From the NCBI GenBank assembly GCA_963974645.1, contig CAXBEA010000006.1, forward strand, positions 1-64,000: a stretch of 64,000 nt of DNA. Direction: 5' to 3'. Positions 43,657 to 51,831 of the stretch are shown here, one piece after another. Below the pieces are notes generated by a model. That model saw nothing but the letters and a program-made list of their open reading frames with translations. It was not told where the DNA came from and searched no databases. Source of the DNA: Motiliproteus sp963974645 (GTDB lineage: Bacteria; Pseudomonadota; Gammaproteobacteria; Pseudomonadales; Balneatricaceae). The translations under genes were made by a program, and so were the position numbers. The number at the start of each line of letters is the position of its first letter. The stretch's first letter is position 1.

Positions 43657-44898
43657 ATGCGCTCTATGTTGATTTTTATGCTGGGATTACTCGTTGCTTC
43701 CCAGGCGGTCCAGGCGGTCCAGGTCAGCCCCTATCTACATCGACAGCTGAATCAAGCCTATGAGCAATTGGAACAGCAGCCGGTTAAAGCCGTTGCCCAG
43801 CTGCAGGCTTTGCTGGATAGCCAAAAGCTTGATAATTACAGTCGTAGCCTGAGCCTGCGTCTGCTGGCCCACGGTCTGCTCGCACTCGACCGGGACGCTG
43901 ACGCGATAACGGCCCTGCACAGCGTGCTGCGTGAGAACGCGCTGGAGCCCGCGGTGCTGCAGAGTGTTCGTGCGAATCTTGGCCAGCTACTGCTCAGCCA
44001 GCAACAGTATGCGGATGCGCAGCAGATCCTCCAACAATGGCTTTCGCATGACAACGGCGCAACGCCTCAAGCCCGGGCCAAAGTGGCGGCCCTATTAGGC
44101 AGCACGCTGTTCTATCAAGATCAATTTGAAGCCGCGCTCAGCTACTTCGAACAAGCTGTCGCCAGTGATATCGATGCTAGCGAGACTGGTGATAGCGCCT
44201 GGCGTCGCTCCGTACAGCGGATGCGTTTATCGACACTGTTGCAGCTTAAGCGCTATGTTGCGGTACAGCAACTGGTTAAGCGGCTGTTAGCGGATGAACC
44301 TGATAATACGGATTACTGGCGCATACTCACTGCCAGCCACCTGCAGCTGGAACAATACGAACAAGCCTTGAATGCTTTTGAACTGAGCTATCAAGCAGGA
44401 TTGCTAACGGCGGCTGAGACCCTGCAACTGGCGAGTTTACAGATCGCACAAGGTGTCCCCGGTAAAGCGGCACGCCTGCTGGAACAACAACTCAAAACAC
44501 CGCTGCCGGCGCTGCAACTTCGCTGGTACCAGCTACAGGGTGATGCCTGGTTGCGAGCCAAGGAGCCCGAGAAAGCCGTAGCAAGCTACAAACAGGGCTT
44601 GGCTGCCAGCCTTGAGGGTACCCTAGAGCTAAAGCTGGCCAATACTTATCTGGACCAGCAGCAATGGTCACAAGCCAGCTTTTATTTCCAGGCGGCTCAA
44701 CGTAAAGGGCAAGCGCTAAAACCCGCCGAGTATTTGCGGTTGGGGATCGCTTTCCTCAAAAACAATGAAACAAAGCAAGCCATAGCCACATTCGAAGCGA
44801 TCGAACCCGGGGCTTACCATAAGCAAGCAGCCGAGTGGCTAAGCTATGCTAGGCGACTGTCGGGCTTGGCCGATCGTAGCGAGGAAAAGACGATTTAA
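43657..44898 (+). CDS. TPR-repeat protein of the TonB2 module
   Basis: A 413-aa exported protein, signal peptide LIFMLGLLVASQAVQA, built of tetratricopeptide-like helical repeats (for example YFEQAVASDIDASETGD, LNAFELSYQAGLLTAAETL and ASFYFQAAQRKGQALKPAEY). A TPR protein at this position ends many TonB2/TtpC operons and probably acts as a periplasmic scaffold. The ATG at 43657 follows the tonB stop by one base. A longer frame from 43462 overlaps tonB and is not plausible. Confidence 0.85.
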   Translation: MRSMLIFMLGLLVASQAVQAVQVSPYLHRQLNQAYEQLEQQPVKAVAQLQALLDSQKLDNYSRSLSLRLLAHGLLALDRDADAITALHSVLRENALEPAVLQSVRANLGQLLLSQQQYADAQQILQQWLSHDNGATPQARAKVAALLGSTLFYQDQFEAALSYFEQAVASDIDASETGDSAWRRSVQRMRLSTLLQLKRYVAVQQLVKRLLADEPDNTDYWRILTASHLQLEQYEQALNAFELSYQAGLLTAAETLQLASLQIAQGVPGKAARLLEQQLKTPLPALQLRWYQLQGDAWLRAKEPEKAVASYKQGLAASLEGTLELKLANTYLDQQQWSQASFYFQAAQRKGQALKPAEYLRLGIAFLKNNETKQAIATFEAIEPGAYHKQAAEWLSYARRLSGLADRSEEKTI

Positions 44899-45248
44899 GA
44901 CAGACTTTTCGATCATGATATACCCGTCATCCTAGTCGGCTCCCCGCAGCGCCTTTTCAGGTGTCCAAATCCGCTCCCGGCAAAGTTCTCCTGAGCAGCT
45001 ACCCAGCGGGTAGCGATCATATCCTGGCAGGCCGTTTCGATACGCGTAAAGCCTTTCCCGCCGTCCGGGAATCGCTGGCTGAGGGCTTGAACCTTGCTGA
45101 TTACCTATAATCATCCCAACGATACAAAACCTGCGAGAAACCCCGTTGCGCCGCTGAAAGCACCACAAATTAAGACTCCCGCCTATAGACAGGCGCATTA
45201 GCTGCGATGCACAATCAAGTCATTTAACTGCAACTAAAGGCTCCCTGA
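44899..45248. other. Intergenic stretch with an unassigned short reading frame
   Basis: Bases 44961-45110 read, in plus frame from a GTG, a compact 49-residue sequence (VSKSAPGKVLLSSYPAGSDH, later AVRESLAEGLNLADYL) with a TAA stop. The composition looks protein-like, but there is no ribosome site and I recognise no family. It may be the relic of a deleted gene. The rest presumably holds the promoter of the next operon. Confidence 0.3.
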
Positions 45249-46301
45249 ATGAGAATTTATCCGACCGGGATGCAGTTGCTTTCACTCGGCCTCTCTGCCC
45301 TGTTCGCAACCACGACCTGGGCGGCTAGCAAAGAGCTGGTGATCCTTAACTGGGCCGATTATCTGGCGCCCGAGCTAGTGGCAAAATTTGAGGCCCGTTA
45401 CGGTGCCAAAATCACCGAGATCTATTACGAATCCGATGAACAACGAACCCAGATGCTGGTGGATAATGATGCGGTTGGCTACGACCTGATCCTGACATCC
45501 GGCATCGATCTGGGTTTTTATGCCAAGAAGGGCTGGCTCAGGCCGCTGGATCTCGCCGCCATACCCAATCTGAAGCATATATCCCCCAGCTGGCGCAACG
45601 CGTCCAAGGATGCCGACGCCTATGGCGTGCCTTTTTTCTGGGGCACGGTAGGGATCATCTACCGCAGCGACCTGGTCCGGGAGCCGATCAGCCGCTGGCT
45701 GCAGCTGTACCAACCGACCAAGGAGCTGCAAGGCCGGATCGGGATGATCGCCGATGGCCGTGATCTGGTTGGGATGGCGCTCAAAGCGCTGGGCTACCCG
45801 CTTAACAGCGGCGATAAAACCCAGCTGGATGCGGTCGAAGCCCTGCTGGTCGCGCAGCAGCCCCATGTAAGGTCCTATGACTACTTAAACCTGAACACAG
45901 AATCAGAGATCCTCACCGGCGAGATCTGGGTGTCAATGATCTATTCCGGCGATGCCCTGATGGTTCAGGAGCATAACGAAAATCTACGTTACCTGGTGCC
46001 CGAAGAGGGCAGCAACCTCTGGGTCGACTATTTTGCCCTCGGCGCTAAGGCACGCGAACCCGCGCTGGCCAGTGCCTTTCTGAACTTTATCAACCAGCCC
46101 GACCATGCAGCCGAGATGGCGCAATACCTTTACTATGCGACGCCCAACCAGGCCGCCGAAAAACTGCTCCCCGCCGCGTTCCTGGCGAACCCGACGATCT
46201 ATCCTCCCGCGGAGGTGCTGGAGCGCTGCGAGTTCTACCAACCCCTAGAACCGCGCGCCCTGCGACGCAGAAATGCGATCAGCGCCCGGATCCTGCGCTA
46301 A
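45249..46301 (+). CDS. PotD/PotF-like periplasmic polyamine-binding protein (NspS-like)
   Basis: A 350-aa periplasmic binding protein with a signal peptide ending TTTWAAS. The mature start ELVILNWADYLAPELVAKFE is characteristic of PotD/PotF, and WGTVGIIYRSDLV and WVSMIYSGDALMV contribute to the polyamine site in the family. No transporter permease or ATPase is adjacent. Instead a membrane GGDEF-EAL protein starts 10 nt downstream. This is the arrangement of NspS-MbaA in Vibrio cholerae, where NspS senses norspermidine or spermidine and controls MbaA rather than importing polyamine. A sensory role is inferred. AAGG lies 9 nt before the ATG. Confidence 0.82.
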   Translation: MRIYPTGMQLLSLGLSALFATTTWAASKELVILNWADYLAPELVAKFEARYGAKITEIYYESDEQRTQMLVDNDAVGYDLILTSGIDLGFYAKKGWLRPLDLAAIPNLKHISPSWRNASKDADAYGVPFFWGTVGIIYRSDLVREPISRWLQLYQPTKELQGRIGMIADGRDLVGMALKALGYPLNSGDKTQLDAVEALLVAQQPHVRSYDYLNLNTESEILTGEIWVSMIYSGDALMVQEHNENLRYLVPEEGSNLWVDYFALGAKAREPALASAFLNFINQPDHAAEMAQYLYYATPNQAAEKLLPAAFLANPTIYPPAEVLERCEFYQPLEPRALRRRNAISARILR

Positions 46302-46311
46302 GGATTGAGTG

Positions 46312-48768
46312 ATGCGACTTAAGAGCAAACTAGCCCTGACCGTGATCCCTTTGATCGCGCTGCCATTGATCTCGGTCGGCGTTCTCGCCTATCTGCAACT
46401 CTGGCGCAGCAGCGACGAGCAAAGCCGGATTCAGATTAGAACCTATCTGGAGCAGCGCGCAGAGATCTATCAAACCCAGGTACGCAGCGCCCATTTCGCC
46501 CTTAAAAGCCTGGCCAATGATGCCCTGCTCAAAGACTACCTGTTGACCGAAGATGAGGGGGACCGCTACGCACTGATGCAGCGACCCATGCTAAGCAAGT
46601 TCGCCAGCATCCAGACTGCCAACCCGGATTTTCAGGAGATTCGACTGCTGCTACCCGATGGTTTTGAGGAGCTGCGGATGATCAACCGTAATCCCCTCAA
46701 CATCACCGAAGAGGAGGCCAGCAGCCCCTTCTTTGCCTCGATCCCCCCAGCCTCGGTTGATCACAGCGAATGGGTTGGCACCAACCCGGACACAGGGCTA
46801 ATAGCACTCGTCGTTAGCCTGCCCATCCGGCTACATAACAACAGCCGCGAAGCCTTTACCACCGAACCCAAACTGCGCGGGGTTCTCAGCATCACCCAGG
46901 ATATCGATAAAATCATCGCCCCCGAGCTGCCCTCCCCTTGGCGGGAGGGACTGCTGCTGCTTAGCGACAATCAGCAAAACCTGCACACCCGGTTACCCAG
47001 CAGTAACCCGCTTGCTGAGGATCCTAAAGTGCTTGCGAACCTGCACAGCCAACCCCGCAATCAATGGAATAACGTCCTTATCAACGGCACCGCTGCGCTG
47101 CATCTGTCAATCCCACTCAATCAAGCGCTGCGTCTGCATACGTTACTCCCTGAACGCAGCGCACTCGCGGCCAGTAATAGAGTCGGCGTTATCGTCCTGG
47201 TGATGACAGGCATCGCCTTGTTGATCTCCATCCCGCTATTGCTGCTACTACTACGACGCCAATTCCTCACCCCTATCGCCACCCTCAACCGCGCCTTGCT
47301 CAGCCTGAGTGCGCGCCAAGACCGGCTCCAGCTAACCAAGAGCTCAAACGATGAGATCGGCGATCTGGTGAGTTCATTCAACCGGATGAGCATCGAGCTG
47401 TACGAATCGAATCAGAAGATCCGCAATCTGGCTTTTCTCGATGCGCTGACAGGCCTCCCCAACCGGGTGTTGTTTAGGCGCAACCTCAAACAAGCGATGG
47501 CCAGCGCCGACCGAAGCGGCAAGCGACTGGCGCTGCTATTTCTGGATGTTGACAATTTCAAACAGGTTAACGACACCATGGGCCATCCGATCGGCGATCA
47601 GCTGTTAAAGCAGATCACGCAACGGCTGCAGAAAAATCTCCGTGACGATGATCAGACAGGGCTGATCGACCACCAGGATCAGGATGCCAATTTTTCACGC
47701 TTAGGCGGTGATGAGTTTACAATTTTACTCCCCCATCTCGACGCGCCCCATCAAGCGGGGGTCGTTGCCGAGCGGATTATCGCCTCAATTTCTGAGCCGT
47801 TTCACGTCGACCAGCACCAAATTTATGTCGGTGCCAGTATCGGCATCGCCTTCTGGCCCGATGACGGCGTCAGCGCAGAGCAGTTGATCACCCACGCTGA
47901 TCTGGCGATGTATCAGGCGAAAAACCTGGGGAAAAACAACTTCCAGTATTTTTCTCAGAGCATCGGCAAGCTCGCTAAGGATCAGTCTCGAATCGTCCAG
48001 CGGCTGCGCAGGGCAACCGAAATGGCCGATTTTTCGCTGGTCTACCAACCTATTATTAACACTCTGCCGCAACAGGTACTTTCTTTCGAAGCACTGATCC
48101 GCTGGGATGACGAGACTCTGGGAAGAGTGCCTCCAGACCTATTTATTCCGATTGCCGAAGAAAATGGGCTGATTATCCCGATCAGCCGCTGGGTACTCAA
48201 TGAAACCTGCCTTCAAATTCGTGAATGGATCGATGCGGGTTACTCCGATGTCCTAGTCGGCATCAACATGTCGGGCATCCACCTGAGCCAGCCGGGCGTC
48301 GTTGTAGAGATGCAGAGCTGTCTGCAGCGCTATAGCCTGCCCCCTGCCAGCATCTATATCGAATTGACCGAAACCGCCATTATTGAGGGAAAAGAACTCG
48401 TTATCGAAAACTTGAATCTACTGCGCGCCCTGGGTATTCAGATCGCGTTAGACGACTTCGGCACCGGCTACTCCTCGTTGAGTTATCTGCGTAACCTGCC
48501 CATCGATGTGCTTAAAATCGATGGTAGTTTTATCCAGGATCTCGGCGATGGCAATAACAGCGTAATCTTATCAGCCATCATCACCATGGCCCATGCGCTG
48601 GGCCTGAAAGTTATCGCAGAGGGGGTCGAGCTGGAGACTGACCTGCAGTTTTTGAATCAGCGGGGCAGCGATATGGTCCAAGGCTACCTGTTCAGCCAAC
48701 CGCTTACCCCTGCCGCGGCGATCGCCTTTTTAGACCAGCAAAAAGAGTACCGAAGCACGCGCCCCTAG
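46312..48768 (+). CDS. Membrane GGDEF-EAL c-di-GMP protein (MbaA-like)
   Basis: An 818-aa protein. An N-terminal helix (LALTVIPLIALPLISVGVLA) and a second helix (VGVIVLVMTGIALLISIPLL, about 285-305) bracket a periplasmic sensor domain of about 250 residues. Then come HAMP, GGDEF (SRLGGDEFTILLP, intact) and EAL (LSFEALIRWD, IYIELTETAI, ALDDFGTGYSSLSYL; catalytic residues present). It may both make and break c-di-GMP. Its start (ATG 46312, AGGA 7 nt upstream) is 10 nt after the PotD-like gene, suggesting that the binding protein is its periplasmic partner. Confidence 0.88.
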   Translation: MRLKSKLALTVIPLIALPLISVGVLAYLQLWRSSDEQSRIQIRTYLEQRAEIYQTQVRSAHFALKSLANDALLKDYLLTEDEGDRYALMQRPMLSKFASIQTANPDFQEIRLLLPDGFEELRMINRNPLNITEEEASSPFFASIPPASVDHSEWVGTNPDTGLIALVVSLPIRLHNNSREAFTTEPKLRGVLSITQDIDKIIAPELPSPWREGLLLLSDNQQNLHTRLPSSNPLAEDPKVLANLHSQPRNQWNNVLINGTAALHLSIPLNQALRLHTLLPERSALAASNRVGVIVLVMTGIALLISIPLLLLLLRRQFLTPIATLNRALLSLSARQDRLQLTKSSNDEIGDLVSSFNRMSIELYESNQKIRNLAFLDALTGLPNRVLFRRNLKQAMASADRSGKRLALLFLDVDNFKQVNDTMGHPIGDQLLKQITQRLQKNLRDDDQTGLIDHQDQDANFSRLGGDEFTILLPHLDAPHQAGVVAERIIASISEPFHVDQHQIYVGASIGIAFWPDDGVSAEQLITHADLAMYQAKNLGKNNFQYFSQSIGKLAKDQSRIVQRLRRATEMADFSLVYQPIINTLPQQVLSFEALIRWDDETLGRVPPDLFIPIAEENGLIIPISRWVLNETCLQIREWIDAGYSDVLVGINMSGIHLSQPGVVVEMQSCLQRYSLPPASIYIELTETAIIEGKELVIENLNLLRALGIQIALDDFGTGYSSLSYLRNLPIDVLKIDGSFIQDLGDGNNSVILSAIITMAHALGLKVIAEGVELETDLQFLNQRGSDMVQGYLFSQPLTPAAAIAFLDQQKEYRSTRP

Positions 48769-48784
48769 GCTAGCGCCCTTAAAG

Positions 48785-48870
48785 GCTCCTGATTACCCAC
48801 AAAAATCAGCCATGATGCTGGCGTCTATTTGTGGCTTGGGTTGAAATTGCTCCTGCAGTTAAGGCACAGG
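48785..48870. repeat. Dispersed intergenic repeat, copy B
   Basis: About 83 bp that recur at 60874-60957 with roughly 80-85 percent identity by eye. Shared blocks include CTCCTGATTACCCA, TCAGCCATGAT and GAAATTGCTCCTGCAGTTAA. A partial copy (about 44 bp) is at 37302-37345. It lies between two convergent genes. Confidence 0.7.
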
Positions 48871-48891
48871 GATGTTAGCTTCGGAGACCCC

Positions 48892-49809
48892 TCACTCGAA
48901 GGCATCCAAACGGTAGCGATCCGGTTTGCTGTACTCAACCCCATAGCGCTGGTACAGCGTATCCAGCTGTCCCGACTTGACCAGCCCATCGACAATATCC
49001 TCGACTTTATAGGCCAGCTGGCGATGGTTGTCCTTGACCGCCATACCCACATCCCAGTTACGTTTTAGCAGGTTGGGAAAAGGGATATCGGCCATCAGCA
49101 TCTGGGCAGGGTCTGATAACTGCAGTACTCCCCATTGCAACTGCGACTGGGTACCCATTACCGCTGAGACCTGCTGCTGCTCAACCGCCTCTAACGCCAG
49201 CTGGTTACTACTAAAATGCTTTACATTGTTCAGCAGCCGGCCCCGAAAGGCGCCACTGAGATAGAAATCGGGCAGGCTGTCGATCTCAACCCCCACCTTG
49301 GCATATTGAAACACGGCCAGATTTTCGAAGGGTTCGATCTGTTTTAGATCGTAGCTCAGCGCCCAGCGTTCACGCTGATAGGGGGCAAAAAAATGCACCA
49401 GATCATTGATCACCCTACCGTCGGGGTCGATTTTAAAGGCGAACTCGCGATCGTAGGGCACCCGTAGCATCAGGTCGGCCACGTTGCGTTTGAGCATCGG
49501 CCCCGATTCATCGCGCGCCAGGTAGTGACCCTTCCAGACATGGTTGCGCAGATCATCGTCAAGATTTTCATCGGCGATCATCCAGTGCAGCTGCAGTTTT
49601 AACCCCAGACCATCAGCAATCGCCTGAGCCAACTCAACATCGAGCCCCCTGGCCTGATCCTGCTCCTGGTAAGAATAGGGGGGGAAATCTTGGTAGACCG
49701 CAATCAGGATACTGCCTTCACTGATCAGATCCTCATAACTGCGCGCCTGGACACTCGTATTCAACCCGGCGAACAGCAGCCAGAGCAGCAGCCCAGATCT
49801 GAAGATCAT
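48892..49809 (-). CDS. Quinoprotein dehydrogenase-associated periplasmic binding protein (MoxJ/XoxJ/PedG-like)
   Basis: A 305-aa periplasmic protein of the amino-acid-binding (SBP_bac_3) fold with a signal peptide ending SVQARS. The first lobe begins ILIAVYQDFPPYSYQEQDQA and contains RGLDVELAQAIADGLG; RNVADLMLRVPYDREFAF is typical of the quinoprotein-associated subfamily. XoxJ/MoxJ proteins probably help mature or activate the dehydrogenase rather than import a solute. It starts 7 nt after the cytochrome c stop and has GGAGG upstream, so they form an operon. The dehydrogenase itself lies 12 kb away. Confidence 0.83.
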   Translation of the reverse strand: MIFRSGLLLWLLFAGLNTSVQARSYEDLISEGSILIAVYQDFPPYSYQEQDQARGLDVELAQAIADGLGLKLQLHWMIADENLDDDLRNHVWKGHYLARDESGPMLKRNVADLMLRVPYDREFAFKIDPDGRVINDLVHFFAPYQRERWALSYDLKQIEPFENLAVFQYAKVGVEIDSLPDFYLSGAFRGRLLNNVKHFSSNQLALEAVEQQQVSAVMGTQSQLQWGVLQLSDPAQMLMADIPFPNLLKRNWDVGMAVKDNHRQLAYKVEDIVDGLVKSGQLDTLYQRYGVEYSKPDRYRLDAFE

Positions 49810-49816
49810 GTTCAGG

Positions 49817-50245
49817 TTACTCCTCCACATACTGGGTTTCCAGCCAAGCACGAATCGACCAGAGCGCTTCCTGACTCAAAAATTCAGCCATCTTCGGCAT
49901 ATAGGGCACCCCGTTACGCACCGCGCCGTTCTGTACCCGGTAGGAGTACCACTCATCACCCTCGATACCCGGCTCTAGCATCCGCAGATCCGGCGCTATA
50001 CCGCCGGAGATCGCCTGCAATCCATGGCAACGGGCACAGTTCTGGGTGTAGGCTGACTCACCAATCTCAATCGCCAGTTCATTACCCCTGTAGGGGTTTT
50101 CATCCACCCAGGTTTCACCCAGAAGCGTCAACCCGGTGATATCAACGCTCTGCGGGGTCACATCCCCATGCGCCCAAAGCTGACCGGTGAAGGCGATGGC
50201 TGCAGCAGCCAGCACGCCGGTAGAGACAGATACGCGTTTTTTCAT
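49817..50245 (-). CDS. Cytochrome c, electron acceptor of the quinoprotein dehydrogenase (c550/PedF-like)
   Basis: A 142-aa periplasmic mono-haem cytochrome with a signal peptide ending GQLWAHG, the haem motif CARCH (about residue 69) and a Met ligand candidate in NGVPYMPKM. The N-terminal VDITGLTLLGETWVDENPYRG is like the c550 cytochromes encoded with PQQ alcohol dehydrogenases (ExaB, PedF). It would take electrons from PQQ and pass them to the terminal oxidase. I use the ATG at 50245; a GTG at 50254 is possible. Confidence 0.88.
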   Translation of the reverse strand: MKKRVSVSTGVLAAAAIAFTGQLWAHGDVTPQSVDITGLTLLGETWVDENPYRGNELAIEIGESAYTQNCARCHGLQAISGGIAPDLRMLEPGIEGDEWYSYRVQNGAVRNGVPYMPKMAEFLSQEALWSIRAWLETQYVEE

Positions 50246-50541
50246 GACAGTCACCCAATTTTTTTATTGATTTAAAAACTTCACTTGGGCCATCGTAAGG
50301 ATCTTTACCTCGCCGACCCAGAGCACTTTGGTGCCCGCAAACCGGTTCCTTAGTCGTACGCCGATAGGTAGTAAGCCTTGTCATCCAACACCCGTTTTCC
50401 CTTTACTCAGCATCCGCACCTAGTACTTGAGGCGTAAATTAACGGTACTTTTTGCATATTTAACCCAGCCGCAAGCCGACCCAAGATAGCCCTATGACCC
50501 TGAATAGATAGCCCTATAACCCTGAATAGAGATCCCGACCG
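50246..50541. promoter_or_regulatory. Divergent control region, cytochrome c / Ped-type ABC operon
   Basis: About 300 bp between the minus-strand cytochrome-PedG pair and the plus-strand ABC operon. A 22-bp tandem repeat lies at the right end. No further recognised site. Confidence 0.45.
50484..50527. repeat. 22-bp tandem repeat upstream of the Ped-type ABC operon
   Basis: Two head-to-tail copies (50484-50505 and 50506-50527) beginning AGATAGCCCTAT and ending ACCCTGAAT, differing at one base, end 14 nt before the ATG of the binding-protein gene. The place suggests paired regulator sites in the promoter or leader. Confidence 0.7.
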
Positions 50542-51831
50542 ATGCTGCAAATGGGGGCAAGTGTGGAGATAAGAGCGAAAGCCAGTACCAATATCCGTGC
50601 AGATGCGGCCCTGAAAGCGGGCATAGGTGCACTATTGATGCTGCTTGCAATCAGCGCTATGGCCTTAGAAAAAACGGCGCTAGCCAACACAGCACTCGTC
50701 AATAGATCCCCTGAGATGCTGATCCAGATTGGCTACCTGGAGCTGATCCAGCCCCGCCCGCCACTGCTATCCAACGTCATATCCGAACCTCTGGACGCGG
50801 CATTACAGGGCACGCGACTGGGGATTAACGACAACAATGCCGGCGGCCGCTTTCTTGGCCAGCATTACCAACTGCTCGAGCAACGTTCCAGCCAGCTAGC
50901 GGCGCTGCTGCAGCAAGCCCGTGAATGGCACAGCCAGGGGATACAGCTACTGATCGTCAACCTACCCGCCGAGGCGTTAGTGCAACTGAGCGATCAATTC
51001 AGTGCCGAGGAGGTACTGCTGTTTAATGTAGGCGCAGCGGACAACGCGCTGCGAACCGGCCGGTGTCTGGGTAACAGCCTGCACACCCTGCCCAGCCGCG
51101 CCATGCTGACCGACGCGCTGGGACAATGGATGGCCAGTAAAAAGCTTAAAGACTGGTTTCTAGTTCAGGGCTCGCAGCCACAGGACCTTGCCTACGGCGA
51201 ATCGTTACGCCGATCGGCCAAGCGCTTTGGATCGCGGATTGTCGAGACCAAAGCCTGGCGTTTTGATACCGACCTGCGCCGGGCCGCCCAGGCCGAGGTG
51301 CCGCTGTTTACCCAGGGACCCGATTACGATGCGTTGGTCGTTGCCGACGAACTGGGCGATTTCGGCGAGTATCTGCTCTACAACAGCTGGCTACCGCGCC
51401 CGGTAGTCGGCACCCAGGGGCTGACCCCGGTCGGCTGGCATCGGGTGGTCGAACAGTGGGGAGCCGCCCAGTTACAAAGCCGTTTTGAGCAGCTCAGTGG
51501 CCGCTGGATGAACAGCCGTGACTACGCTGGCTGGGTCGCCGTACGCAGTATCGGCGAGGCCGTCGCTATCCTGAACCTGGATGATCCTCTGTCCCTGCGC
51601 CAGCATCTACTCAGCGAGCAGTTCCAACTGGCCGGCTACAAAGGTCGCAAGCTCAGCTACCGCGCCTGGAATGGCCAGCTGCGCCAGCCGATCCCCTTGG
51701 TCCATCCCCGTGCGCTGGTCTCCCAATCGCCGCAACAGGGGTTCCTTCACCCCCGCAGCGAACTCGACACCCTGGGCTTCGATCAGAGCGAAAGTCGCTG
51801 TCAAAATCTTATTAGCGGAGCTGTACGATGA
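50542..51831 (+). CDS. ABC transporter binding protein of the PQQ-dependent alcohol system (PedA-type)
   Basis: A 429-aa periplasmic binding protein of the branched-chain amino acid type, belonging to the subfamily tied to PQQ alcohol dehydrogenases. The signal region is around LMLLAISAMALEKTALA. Characteristic segments are LGINDNNAGGRFLGQHYQL, DYDALVVADELGDFGEYLLY and the conserved C-terminal GFLHPRSELDTLGFDQSES. It overlaps the beta-propeller gene by 4 nt. In Pseudomonas putida the PedA1A2BC transporter is needed for lanthanide-dependent growth, so the ligand here may be related to lanthanides or alcohol metabolism; this is not shown by the sequence. Confidence 0.85.
   Translation: MLQMGASVEIRAKASTNIRADAALKAGIGALLMLLAISAMALEKTALANTALVNRSPEMLIQIGYLELIQPRPPLLSNVISEPLDAALQGTRLGINDNNAGGRFLGQHYQLLEQRSSQLAALLQQAREWHSQGIQLLIVNLPAEALVQLSDQFSAEEVLLFNVGAADNALRTGRCLGNSLHTLPSRAMLTDALGQWMASKKLKDWFLVQGSQPQDLAYGESLRRSAKRFGSRIVETKAWRFDTDLRRAAQAEVPLFTQGPDYDALVVADELGDFGEYLLYNSWLPRPVVGTQGLTPVGWHRVVEQWGAAQLQSRFEQLSGRWMNSRDYAGWVAVRSIGEAVAILNLDDPLSLRQHLLSEQFQLAGYKGRKLSYRAWNGQLRQPIPLVHPRALVSQSPQQGFLHPRSELDTLGFDQSESRCQNLISGAVR

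Noticed and set aside
44932..45198. 88-aa minus-strand frame
   Set aside because: No ribosome site and low protein-like character; it is antisense to the better frame at 44961-45110.
45249..46301. Polyamine importer subunit
   Set aside because: No permease or ATPase is adjacent and the coupled gene is a GGDEF-EAL protein, so a sensory role fits better.
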